Shown piece after piece: positions 5,689 through 13,643 of a stretch of DNA of 64,000 nucleotides. A program made the translations under genes and the position numbers. Source of the stretch: a virus; IMG/VR virus record IMGVR_UViG_3300024327_000003, positions 1 to 64,000 of that record; one strand, given 5' to 3'. A model generated the notes under the pieces. It was given only the letters and a program-made list of their open reading frames with translations. It searched no databases and was not told where the DNA came from. How positions within the stretch are numbered: the stretch's first letter is position 1; every line of letters begins with the position of its first letter.

Positions 5689-6030
5689 ATGTTTAATAAA
5701 TTAGAAATACAATCTGAAGAGTCTAAAGTAGTAGGCGGAGGTATGTTGGAAGCCCCGGGTGCTAAGTTATTCGCCAGATTTGTATTTAATATTAATAAGC
5801 AAAATATAGTAAAGGGCACACCTGAGACCATAATTAAGAGCACAAATATTACTGCCTGGGAATTCAAAGTAGGGATTAAAGAATTAAAAAGATATAATAT
5901 AATTAGGAAATATACGGCAAAAGAATATATGCTGAACCCAGATGTATCGTATAACGGAGATGACAGACGTTATTATGTGCTGAAGCATATGTGGGATACA
6001 CAAACTACTACGGGATTAAAAGAAGCATGA
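5689..6030 (+). CDS. Possible winged-helix (Rep-like) protein
   Basis: 113 residues. The centre (STNITAWEFKVGIKELKRYN, then IIRKYTAKEYMLNP) reads like the recognition helix and wing of plasmid Rep-type or DnaD-type winged-helix domains. That is a weak motif-based impression. The start lies right after the T-run of the structured RNA; no strong ribosome binding site is seen. It overlaps the next gene by ATGA and so is co-translated with it. Confidence 0.6.
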   Translation: MFNKLEIQSEESKVVGGGMLEAPGAKLFARFVFNINKQNIVKGTPETIIKSTNITAWEFKVGIKELKRYNIIRKYTAKEYMLNPDVSYNGDDRRYYVLKHMWDTQTTTGLKEA

Positions 6031-6356
6031 GCGCTGTATATTACAATACTGACGAGAAGACCTCGGCGACATGTAATGTGTCGAGTAAAGTTATTCGGCT
6101 AATTCTTCCCCTTTGGCTTAATATCGATAAGAATAACCAGGTCGACAAGAGAAAATTTGAGAAGAGGCTATCTAAAATAAAAGATTATCGCAGCTGGCAG
6201 AAATACTGGAAAGAACTCGTGGATAAGAATATTGTTATTTTTTTAGATAAGAATACAATAATGGTATCGCCGCACGAGTGTTATTGTGAAGGCGCATCGC
6301 AGAATACTTTGATTAATAAATGGAATGAGGCTCGTAATGGATCAACAGTTAGCTAA
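6027..6356 (+). CDS. Possible winged-helix partner protein
   Basis: 109 residues starting MSAVYYNTDEKTSATCNVSS. The middle (KRLSKIKDYRSWQKYWKELV, then DKNIVIFLDKNTIMVSP) again resembles a small winged helix, like its upstream neighbour, so the two may be diverged tandem copies or domains of one DNA-binding complex. Start at 6027 is chosen from the ATGA overlap with the upstream stop. Ends inside the start of the next gene. Function not certain. Confidence 0.6.
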   Translation: MSAVYYNTDEKTSATCNVSSKVIRLILPLWLNIDKNNQVDKRKFEKRLSKIKDYRSWQKYWKELVDKNIVIFLDKNTIMVSPHECYCEGASQNTLINKWNEARNGSTVS

Positions 6357-7095
6357 TTTACCAGATAATGAATGTGAGTTAGAGACGACAGATTACTTGA
6401 GTAAAGAGATGCTAGCCGGTGCTGTACCCGATAAGCGCTTTCGTAAGCATGTAACTGACAAAGTTGTTGATGTAATTAATTCAGAGCCTGATTCTGAACT
6501 ACGAAGGGTGTTTAGAGACAATACCTTAAACTATGCTGCAGTGTTGTCGACTGGTAAGCATTCTCTATCTGCATATGTGAATGCAGTAAAGTTTGTTTCC
6601 CTTCGATTAATGGGGGATAAGGCCTCTACTGCGTATAGTAAGGTCTTTCCGGATAGATATCAGAATCTGATAGATCGAGGTGCCAGTGCTTCGTATATTG
6701 CCAGCTTCGCGGACAATTACAGTAAGAACAGCTTAATTACGAAGATTATGGAGCAAACCATGATCCCAACTCATATCCTAAACGCCGGAATATACCAGGA
6801 AGCTATTAATTGCCAGGCAGGGCTAATGCGAACTGCTAAATCAGAAATGGTTCGGCAGAAAGCAGCTGAGAGCCTTATGACTAATTTAGCAGCACCTGCT
6901 GCAGCTAAAATAGAAATTGATATCACCCACAATAACGATATGCTGCAAGACCTTCGTGATACCACCCGGGCTCTGGCTAAACAGCAATTGAGTTTGATTA
7001 TGAATGGCCAGGCCTCAGCCACAGAGATAGCGCATAGTGAAATCTTAGTTAAGAAGACTATTGAAGATGCTGAGGTTATCGATGTTGGAAACTAA
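6337..7095 (+). CDS. Probable terminase small-subunit-like protein
   Basis: About 252 residues, helical. Its N-terminal part is acidic, the middle (residues ~60-130) is a helical DNA-binding-like region, and the C-terminus is a long helix. It sits upstream of the large terminase with only a dehydratase and a 62-residue gene between, the place where a small terminase subunit would be expected; no specific motif proves it. GAGG sits 7 bases before the ATG at 6337, which is preferred over the in-frame ATG at 6325. Confidence 0.5.
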   Translation: MDQQLANLPDNECELETTDYLSKEMLAGAVPDKRFRKHVTDKVVDVINSEPDSELRRVFRDNTLNYAAVLSTGKHSLSAYVNAVKFVSLRLMGDKASTAYSKVFPDRYQNLIDRGASASYIASFADNYSKNSLITKIMEQTMIPTHILNAGIYQEAINCQAGLMRTAKSEMVRQKAAESLMTNLAAPAAAKIEIDITHNNDMLQDLRDTTRALAKQQLSLIMNGQASATEIAHSEILVKKTIEDAEVIDVGN

Positions 7096-7513
7096 TATTT
7101 TAGATCTATTGCCTCAACGCTATCCGTTCTTAATGATCGACCGGATCATAGAATTAAAGTCCGATAGTATTATCACGCTTAAGAATGTTACGCACAACGA
7201 ACCCCACTTTGAAGGTCACTTCCCTGATAATCCTATAATGCCTGGAGCTCTTATTTTAGAAGCGCTAATGCAAACCAGCATATTGCTAGCTAAATACGAT
7301 ATTGAAATAGATAGTCGCGCAATAATGTATGTCACCACCATGGATAAAATACGCTTTCAGAAACCTGTATTACCGGGAGATCAAATGCATTTAAAAGTAT
7401 CTCGAGTAGGAGATATGGGATCAACTATCCGATTTGCAGGCGCTGCCTGGGTAGGTAAATATATAGTTGCTCAGGCAAGCTGGACTTCTATGCTTGTCAG
7501 TCCGGGATTATGA
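7082..7513 (+). CDS. fabZ: FabZ-like 3-hydroxyacyl-ACP dehydratase
   Basis: 143 residues, the usual size of FabZ hot-dog dehydratases, which remove water from 3-hydroxyacyl-ACP in fatty-acid synthesis. Family marks are LLPQRYPFLMIDRI near the start and HFEGHFPDNPIMPGALILEA; His46 and Glu60 have the 14-residue spacing of the FabZ catalytic pair. GAGG lies six bases before the ATG at 7082, so this start is preferred to 7061. It overlaps the upstream gene by 14 bases and the downstream one by 4, so it is a true member of the packaging operon. The other acyl-chain genes are 12 kb downstream. Family very likely; substrate unknown. Confidence 0.93.
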   Translation: MLETNILDLLPQRYPFLMIDRIIELKSDSIITLKNVTHNEPHFEGHFPDNPIMPGALILEALMQTSILLAKYDIEIDSRAIMYVTTMDKIRFQKPVLPGDQMHLKVSRVGDMGSTIRFAGAAWVGKYIVAQASWTSMLVSPGL

Positions 7514-7698
7514 TTAATCCTTACGATAAATCTAAAGAGATCTGTATAAACTGCATTAATTGGGATGGAGATAATTCCGGAATGGAAGGATTGTGTGAAA
7601 AGAATGCCGATAACGTTAAATTACTTACTAGCCGGCTGGAAGAATGCGGTAATTTTATTAATCTTCATTTAGATATTAATTTAGATGGAACTGATTAA
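7510..7698 (+). CDS. Small Cys-containing protein
   Basis: 62 residues with four cysteines: CINC near residue 12, one in GLCEKN and one in EECGNF. This could form one zinc site (C-x2-C ... C ... C). It overlaps both fabZ and the large terminase start, so it is co-translated with them. Family not recognised. Confidence 0.65.
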   Translation: MINPYDKSKEICINCINWDGDNSGMEGLCEKNADNVKLLTSRLEECGNFINLHLDINLDGTD

Positions 7699-9283
7699 AA
7701 AGACAGTAGATGAGTATCTAAATGCTATCGATTATAATGACGATCCTAATTACGTGCCTAGCCAATTTGCCCTTGAATTTATATCATTTGTTAAACTAGT
7801 TAATGGCGAGAAAGGGGAGGAACATAAGACCCCGGTCATCCATTATAAGATGGTCGACAAGATCGCCGGCAAACACCAGAATACAGCTAATATGTGTTTT
7901 CGCGGATCCGCTAAAACAAGTATATTTGCTGAATATTTGTTTCTCTATCTGGCTGTGTATGGTGAAATTCCAGGGTTTGGTACGGTACCGTACGCCCTGT
8001 ACGTATCTGATAGTATTGACAATGGCGTTAAAAAGATGCGATTACGTATCGAGCGTCGATGCCAACGCAGTGTGTTCCTAAAAAAATATCTTATTGAAGC
8101 CAAATTTACTGATATCAGATGGTATTTTAAGAACGCTGACGGTAATGAATTTGTCGTTACTGGCCATGGCGCCAAGACCGGTGTCCGGGGAACAGTTGAA
8201 TTAAATACTCGGCCGAACCTGGCAATACTCGATGATTTAATTGACGATGATGACGCCCGGTCCGAGACGGTTATTAGCAATGTCGAGGATACAGTCTATT
8301 CAGCTATTGATTACGCCCTGCATCCCAATAAACGCAAAATAATCTGGTCCGGAACACCATTTAATGCTAAAGATCCTCTATATAAGGCAATAGAATCGGG
8401 GGTTTGGTATGTAAACGTTTATCCAGTTTGTGAAGCTTACCCGTGCGCTGAAAAAGATTTTAGAAGTGCCTGGCCAGATCGATTTACTTTCGAATATGTT
8501 AAGGGCCAATATGATAAAGCTTTCGGCGTAGGTAAATTAGACTCCTTCCAACAAGAGCTCATGCTTCGTATCATGTCGCCGGAAGACCGCCTGGTGAAAG
8601 ATTCAGACATGGTCTGGTATAAGCGCATTCATGTGCTTAAGAACAAAGGCGCTTTCAACTTCTACATAACCACAGATTTCGCTACCAGCGATAAGCAATC
8701 ATCTGATTGGAGCGTAATTAACGTATGGGCCTTAAATAATAACGGCGACTTCTTGTGGACTGATGGATTCTGTAAAAAATGCCTCATGAAAGAAACGATA
8801 GATGAATTATTTCGTTTAGTTCAAGATTATAAGCCGCAAGAAGTAGGAATTGAGATCGACGGACAACAGGGTGGATTCATCTCCTGGATCCAGAATGAAA
8901 TGGGATATCGAAATAATTATTTTACGTTATCTACTGGTAAAAATAGCAACCAATTGGGAATTAAGAGCAATAAAGACAAAATGAGTAAATTCCAATTAAA
9001 TGCTATTCCGCTCTTCCAAAGTAAGAAAATATGGTTTCCTGAGGAATTAAGAAAAAGCGAAGAATTAGCAGAGTTGCTTTTGGAGCTATCTTTAGCTACT
9101 CTTAAGGGGTTCAAGAGTAAGAACGATGATCAGCTTGATTCGATTAGTCAATTAGGAGAGCTGAATACTTGGAGACCGAGTGAAGTAGGTCCCCATGATG
9201 AACCTGAAGAGGAGCCTCAAGAAGACGGTATGTGGGGTAATAATGATCTTAAAAAAGTAGGCGATAGTTCCTACTTCGTTTAG
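7685..9283 (+). CDS. terL: Terminase large subunit
   Basis: 532 residues, the length of the N4 large terminase (gp68). It pumps DNA into the prohead and cuts it. N-terminal ATPase: FRGSAKTS around Lys77 is the Walker A, and ILDDLIDDDD around Asp183-Asp184 the Walker B. C-terminal RNase-H-like nuclease: TTDFAT at Asp331, an acidic EIDGQQGG strand and a late DDQLDS. The last ~40 residues are acidic. Overlaps the preceding small gene by 14 bases, consistent with coupled translation. Confident. Confidence 0.95.
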   Translation: MELIKKTVDEYLNAIDYNDDPNYVPSQFALEFISFVKLVNGEKGEEHKTPVIHYKMVDKIAGKHQNTANMCFRGSAKTSIFAEYLFLYLAVYGEIPGFGTVPYALYVSDSIDNGVKKMRLRIERRCQRSVFLKKYLIEAKFTDIRWYFKNADGNEFVVTGHGAKTGVRGTVELNTRPNLAILDDLIDDDDARSETVISNVEDTVYSAIDYALHPNKRKIIWSGTPFNAKDPLYKAIESGVWYVNVYPVCEAYPCAEKDFRSAWPDRFTFEYVKGQYDKAFGVGKLDSFQQELMLRIMSPEDRLVKDSDMVWYKRIHVLKNKGAFNFYITTDFATSDKQSSDWSVINVWALNNNGDFLWTDGFCKKCLMKETIDELFRLVQDYKPQEVGIEIDGQQGGFISWIQNEMGYRNNYFTLSTGKNSNQLGIKSNKDKMSKFQLNAIPLFQSKKIWFPEELRKSEELAELLLELSLATLKGFKSKNDDQLDSISQLGELNTWRPSEVGPHDEPEEEPQEDGMWGNNDLKKVGDSSYFV

Positions 9284-9296
9284 CTAAGGGAGCAAT

Positions 9297-9974
9297 ATGA
9301 AAGTTTCGGAACTTATTAGTGATTTAGTAGCAGGACCGTGCAGTAAACTTGCTTTTGCCAGCGTAGGAGATATGGTTACCAACCCCGGGAGCCCTACTGC
9401 AGCGCAGACTTTAAATAGAAATAAGTTTATTAGATATATAAATTTAGCTAATTTAGCTATACATAAACGATTTCATTTACTCAAAAAAACATTTGAATTA
9501 GATGCACCGATCGATGAAGAAGAATTTACTTTACCTTCCAATTTTCTTGTTCCGATTCATGCATATTACGCTGATACACGCGAAGAATTAAATATCAGAG
9601 ACGATTCTACTAAACTGGTTGATGAAGTAGATACCACCGTAACGCTGCTCATGCCTGAGCCATTTAAAATAGTAATTAAAGGCGTTGATCAGACCGTGCC
9701 AGTTCATGATTTGATTATTATAAAATACGCAGCTGCTCCTGTTAAAGCTACGACAGTATTTAATACCATATCAGTTAATGAAGTATACAGAGAAGCTCTT
9801 CTCAACTACGCTTCGTATCAAGCCCACAGCTCAATTAGCGGAGATATTAAAGACGAAAATAACACTTACTATCTGAGATATGAAGCCAGCTGTAAGCAGA
9901 TTGTTCAATCCGGTATGTGGGGAAATAATGAAATAAGCATAAATCTTAAATTAGAAGAGAACGGTTTCGTATAA
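9297..9974 (+). CDS. Head-tail connector/adaptor-like structural protein
   Basis: 225 residues with a conserved-looking layout: helix-rich N-terminus (KFIRYINLANLAIHKRFHLL), then a FTLPSNFLVPIHAYY strand region and a C-terminal helix (VYREALLNYASYQAHSSISG) like many phage adaptor proteins that check layered helices under the portal. It follows the terminase by 13 bases, the N4 gp67 position. Function inferred from fold-like pattern and order. Confidence 0.7.
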   Translation: MKVSELISDLVAGPCSKLAFASVGDMVTNPGSPTAAQTLNRNKFIRYINLANLAIHKRFHLLKKTFELDAPIDEEEFTLPSNFLVPIHAYYADTREELNIRDDSTKLVDEVDTTVTLLMPEPFKIVIKGVDQTVPVHDLIIIKYAAAPVKATTVFNTISVNEVYREALLNYASYQAHSSISGDIKDENNTYYLRYEASCKQIVQSGMWGNNEISINLKLEENGFV

Positions 9975-9978
9975 TCAA

Positions 9979-10006
9979 TTGACTTATTTTTAGATTACCG
10001 TATGCT
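9979..10006 (+). promoter_or_regulatory. Candidate sigma70-like promoter for tail-appendage genes
   Basis: TTGACT (9979-9984), a 16-base spacer and TATGCT (10001-10006) lie about 75 bases before the ATG at 10080. The only gap above 100 bases in this part of the late block carries it. A small hairpin CTGG/CCAG lies between promoter and gene. Confidence 0.5.
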
Positions 10007-10079
10007 GTTCTTGCGGATAGTCTACCTACGCTGAAAATAACCTGGATATTCCAGTCAATAATGGTAGAGGAGTTAGATC

Positions 10080-10457
10080 ATGGCATATTACCCCACCATT
10101 AATTTAGTAGCCGGCGATGACAAACCTGAAATCACCGTAGTACTCAAAGACAAAAATACAGCTGCAGCAGGCTATACTCTCGATCCCGAAGACCCGGATA
10201 GCTGGGCTCTTATCGATATTTCCGATCCTACAATTACAGTATTGTTTCGTGCTTTAGGAACTACGACTACTTTAGATACTCTAGTCTGTACAAAAGTAGC
10301 TCCGTATACTAACGGGGAATTTTATGCAACTTGGGGGCTTACTACCCTAGATGTTGCTCCCGGTACTTATGAAGGCGAAATTGTATTAACTTATGTTAGT
10401 GGCCGCATTCAAACTGTCTTTGATTTACTTAAATTTAAAGTTCGAGGAGATTTTTAA
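10080..10457 (+). CDS. Tail-appendage protein with BppU-N-like Ig domain
   Basis: 125 residues. The pattern PTINLVAGDDKPEITVVLKD, followed by repeated beta-strands and a W...DVAPGTYEGEIVLTY end, is typical of the N-terminal domain of phage receptor-binding proteins (BppU-N family). It is the first gene of the tail-appendage operon and abuts the next gene. Likely a short neck or tail decoration that docks the fibre proteins encoded downstream. Confidence 0.75.
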   Translation: MAYYPTINLVAGDDKPEITVVLKDKNTAAAGYTLDPEDPDSWALIDISDPTITVLFRALGTTTTLDTLVCTKVAPYTNGEFYATWGLTTLDVAPGTYEGEIVLTYVSGRIQTVFDLLKFKVRGDF

Positions 10458-10870
10458 TGTCTATAGGTACCTCGTTAGTTAGTAAATTAAGTGGGGTTGT
10501 AACATGGGAAGATGCCAAAGCTAATATTACATTAGATTGGGATAGCAAGAATTTTAATCTAGCAGATACTGTTACGCCTTCAGATGCGTTCTTAGCTACG
10601 CTTAATAAAACCATTGCTGATCCTGCAGATATTGTTAATACAAGTGATTCTATAATCGTATCTCCCGGTATTAATATTGCTGATACACAGAGCGTAACAG
10701 ACGCATTAGTACTGGCAATCAATATTGCAATTACTGAAACTGTTATTGCATCAGATGCTATAACTGAATACGTTAATGGAACGCTTAATGGCTCAGCACT
10801 TAATACAAGACGATTAGCAGATGGAGATACGCCTGTATCAGGTACTAATATATTAATTACAATTACATAA
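10457..10870 (+). CDS. Repetitive tail-appendage protein
   Basis: 137 residues with imperfect repeats of the type 'x-IADPADI/IADTQSV/ITETVIASDAI', about 18-20 residues long. Repeats of that kind make extended beta-solenoid-like shafts in phage fibres. It starts one base from the stop of the preceding gene. No enzymatic motif. Function inferred from context. Confidence 0.65.
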   Translation: MSIGTSLVSKLSGVVTWEDAKANITLDWDSKNFNLADTVTPSDAFLATLNKTIADPADIVNTSDSIIVSPGINIADTQSVTDALVLAINIAITETVIASDAITEYVNGTLNGSALNTRRLADGDTPVSGTNILITIT

Positions 10871-10894
10871 TTTAAATAGGATACGGAGTTTATT

Positions 10895-11341
10895 ATGAAG
10901 ACGCGTAAATTTGACGAACTTAAAGTTACGGGACATTTAAAAATTTTCCTTAATGGAAAAAAAGTAAGAGATATAGACAATCTAGTAGTCACAGAAGGCA
11001 AAGAATGGATTGCATCCAGAATGCAAGGCGTTACCGATGCTGTTATGGGTTGGATGACTATCGGTACAGGTACTACTGCAGCTGTTGTTGGAGATAGTAC
11101 TTGTGAAACCCAAGTATTTCATCAAGCTCTTACTGTTTCTGGCGGCTCAGTAGCAGGAGCGGTTATTACATTTGCAACTACGTATGCAGCTGGTGATGGT
11201 ACCGGCGCAATAACTGAAGCGTGTATTACAAATAACACGACTGTAGATACTGGCGATATGCTAGCTCGAACGGTATTTGGTGTTGTTAATAAAGCTGCTG
11301 GTGATACCATGACAATTAGCTGGTCAGTAACTATTTCCTAG
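10895..11341 (+). CDS. Tail-fibre-associated structural protein
   Basis: 148 residues with an N-terminal basic strand region (KVTGHLKIFLNGKKVRDIDN) and a Gly/Thr-rich beta C-terminus, the pattern of short phage tail or fibre-attachment proteins often found before the fibre gene. ATACGGAG precedes the ATG. Exact family not recognised. Confidence 0.65.
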   Translation: MKTRKFDELKVTGHLKIFLNGKKVRDIDNLVVTEGKEWIASRMQGVTDAVMGWMTIGTGTTAAVVGDSTCETQVFHQALTVSGGSVAGAVITFATTYAAGDGTGAITEACITNNTTVDTGDMLARTVFGVVNKAAGDTMTISWSVTIS

Positions 11342-11352
11342 GGAGAATTATT

Positions 11353-12516
11353 GTGTTAGTAAAATTTTCAAATAATGTTGCCACAGCCCTAACTAATAGT
11401 ATTACAGATTCAGCTACGTCATTTGATTTAGATGACGTATCTGCTTTGCCTACGATTATATCGGGAGAGCATTTTTATCTTTCTATACTTAGCGGGGGCA
11501 ATGGAGAAATTGTTAAAGTAACTGGTGTAGCTGGTAATACGATTACTTGTGTACGAGGGGTAGATGGTACGTCTGGGACTGCTGGCTTAGCTGCTGATGT
11601 AGTTGAGTTACGCATTACAACTGCAATGCTTACGGATGCATTCGATGCCATTAGTGATTTAGCTCCTGCGTTACATTTTCTTTTTGAAACAACTACTACG
11701 GATGCAGACCAGGGTGCCGGATTAGTATCTGGAAATAATGCTACTTTTGCTTCTTCAACAATTTTATATATTACAGATGAAGACGATAACGGTGTCGATG
11801 TTTCTGGACAAACTTCTACTTGGGGAGATTTTGCTGGAGTTGGAACAGCAGTTAGAGGAACTATTGTTATTAGATCAAAAGAAAATCCAACAACTCGATA
11901 TGTTGCATTTCATATCAATGGCGCTTTAACAGACGGAACTGGTTACTGGAAATTCCCGGTAGCAAATGTTTATACTGCAGGCGTTTTGGTTGACGCTGAG
12001 CCGGTTACTATTGAATTTATTCAAGCTCCGGCTCAATCTGCATCAGCTACTTTAGCTGGAATTGTTGAATTACTTACCAGTGCTGAAGCTATTACTGGAA
12101 CAGATACCACAAGAGCTATGACTGCTGCAGCATTTCGAGCAGCGCTAGTGGACGGTAATGATACTATTTTAGGTAAGTTTAATCTTAAAGACTTTGGAAT
12201 GATTACAGTTGCTAAAGGCAATCTGGGAGCAACTCCTGCTTTTGATTTATCAGCTGGCAATTGTCAAACTGGTACTGTAGATGAAGCTATTACATCATCA
12301 ACTTTTACTAATCCGACTGGCTCAGATGAGCTCTGCTCATTTATTCTTTTCTTAACTAATGGAGGCGCATTTTCTGTGGCATGGCCTACAAGTGTTGATT
12401 GGGCCGGAGCAAGCGCACCGAGTTTGGTGGCTTCCGGAGTAGATATTTTAGCTTTTCATACTTATGATGGTGGAACTATTTGGCATGGAATATTGTTATC
12501 TGGAGATTCTAGCTAA
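11353..12516 (+). CDS. Tail fibre/appendage protein
   Basis: 387 residues. The N-terminus (SITDSATSFDLDDVSALP and VTGVAGNTITCVRGVDGT) is a small beta domain typical of virion attachment, and around residue 240-265 it has AGIVELLTSAEAITGTDTTR followed by AMTAAAF, the repeat seen in many phage side-tail fibres. The C-terminus is a Thr/Ser/Trp-rich beta domain, probably a tip. It overlaps the start of the RCC1 gene. Likely part of the receptor-recognising appendage. Confidence 0.8.
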   Translation: MLVKFSNNVATALTNSITDSATSFDLDDVSALPTIISGEHFYLSILSGGNGEIVKVTGVAGNTITCVRGVDGTSGTAGLAADVVELRITTAMLTDAFDAISDLAPALHFLFETTTTDADQGAGLVSGNNATFASSTILYITDEDDNGVDVSGQTSTWGDFAGVGTAVRGTIVIRSKENPTTRYVAFHINGALTDGTGYWKFPVANVYTAGVLVDAEPVTIEFIQAPAQSASATLAGIVELLTSAEAITGTDTTRAMTAAAFRAALVDGNDTILGKFNLKDFGMITVAKGNLGATPAFDLSAGNCQTGTVDEAITSSTFTNPTGSDELCSFILFLTNGGAFSVAWPTSVDWAGASAPSLVASGVDILAFHTYDGGTIWHGILLSGDSS

Positions 12517-13643
12517 TGTTTATATTTGGTGGTCCTAATTTTCTAATACCACAACCTACTTCAGGCAAATTGTTTGGATGGGGTAAGAATGCTTTTGGGT
12601 GTGTAGGGGATGGTACAACAACAAACCGTTATTCGCCTGTGCAAATCGGCTCCAACACAAATTGGAGTGGAGCTAAAGGCGGCTATGCCTTTACGTGTGC
12701 GATCAACACAGCGGGAAAAGCCTATGCGTGGGGTGAAGGTGCGGATGGTAGATTAGGAACAGGATCAACCACTGACACTTGTTCACCAAATCAAATTGGT
12801 GCGTTGACCGATTGGGTTCCGAAAGGCCCGTTTGCTATTGGTGGCACAAGGTATGGGATGCACTTTATCAAAGCCAATGGAACATTGTGGGCGTGGGGAA
12901 AAAATAGTTATGGGCAGATAGGTGATGGAACAACAACTGCAAGAAGTTCACCAGTACAGATAGGAGCCTTGACCACTTGGAGATATGTTTCTGCGGGAGC
13001 CAGTGAACACGTTATTGCAATTACCACTAGCGGGACTATGTTTTCGTGGGGAAGCGGCAGTAGTGGAAGAACAGGACATAGCAATACCACATCTTATTGC
13101 TCACCTGTCCAGATAGGAGCCTTAACCACTTGGGCTAGGGTTAGATGTGGTGGTTCTTCTGGCAACTGGGCTGTAAGAACTGATGGGAAAATGTTTACTT
13201 GGGGCACAGGAACAGGGGGACAGTTAGGACTTGGCAACACTACTGCTTACTCATCTCCAAAACAAGTGGGGGCCTTAACTACTTGGGCTTCGTCAATAAG
13301 CGGTACGCATCATGGCGGTTGTATAAAAAGTGACAACACCCTTTGGTCATGGGGAAGTGGTGGTAGTGGTCGAACGGGTCATAACAACACCACGGATTAT
13401 TCATCTCCGGTACAAGTAACAGCTCCGGCTGTGACATGGCTTTATGCAGATGCAGGACAGTACTCTACTATGGGACAAGATGTAGATGGCTATCTTTATA
13501 TGTGGGGTGATGGCGCACAAGGACAGCAGGGCGATGGTATCGGTTCTTCTGTGTCTTGTCCCAAACAGTTAGGAACAGAGAAGTGGCTTTCTATGCAATA
13601 TATTTCAATGGCAAATAAACATAAACATCAAATACGAACATGA
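12516..13643 (+). CDS. RCC1-repeat beta-propeller protein
   Basis: 375 residues made of seven repeats of about 50 residues. Each has a [W/F]WG.G..G..G.G.TT..SSP.Q[IV]G-like core: GWGKNAFGCVGDG, AWGEGADGRLGTG, AWGKNSYGQIGDG, SWGSGSSGRTGHS, TWGTGTGGQLGLG, SWGSGGSGRTGHN and MWGDGAQGQQGDG. Seven blades are expected to close a propeller. In phages such propellers lie among tail genes and may bind surface glycans. Lies between a tail fibre and a sulfotransferase, and its DNA is visibly richer in G+C than its neighbours. Confidence 0.9.
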   Translation: MFIFGGPNFLIPQPTSGKLFGWGKNAFGCVGDGTTTNRYSPVQIGSNTNWSGAKGGYAFTCAINTAGKAYAWGEGADGRLGTGSTTDTCSPNQIGALTDWVPKGPFAIGGTRYGMHFIKANGTLWAWGKNSYGQIGDGTTTARSSPVQIGALTTWRYVSAGASEHVIAITTSGTMFSWGSGSSGRTGHSNTTSYCSPVQIGALTTWARVRCGGSSGNWAVRTDGKMFTWGTGTGGQLGLGNTTAYSSPKQVGALTTWASSISGTHHGGCIKSDNTLWSWGSGGSGRTGHNNTTDYSSPVQVTAPAVTWLYADAGQYSTMGQDVDGYLYMWGDGAQGQQGDGIGSSVSCPKQLGTEKWLSMQYISMANKHKHQIRT

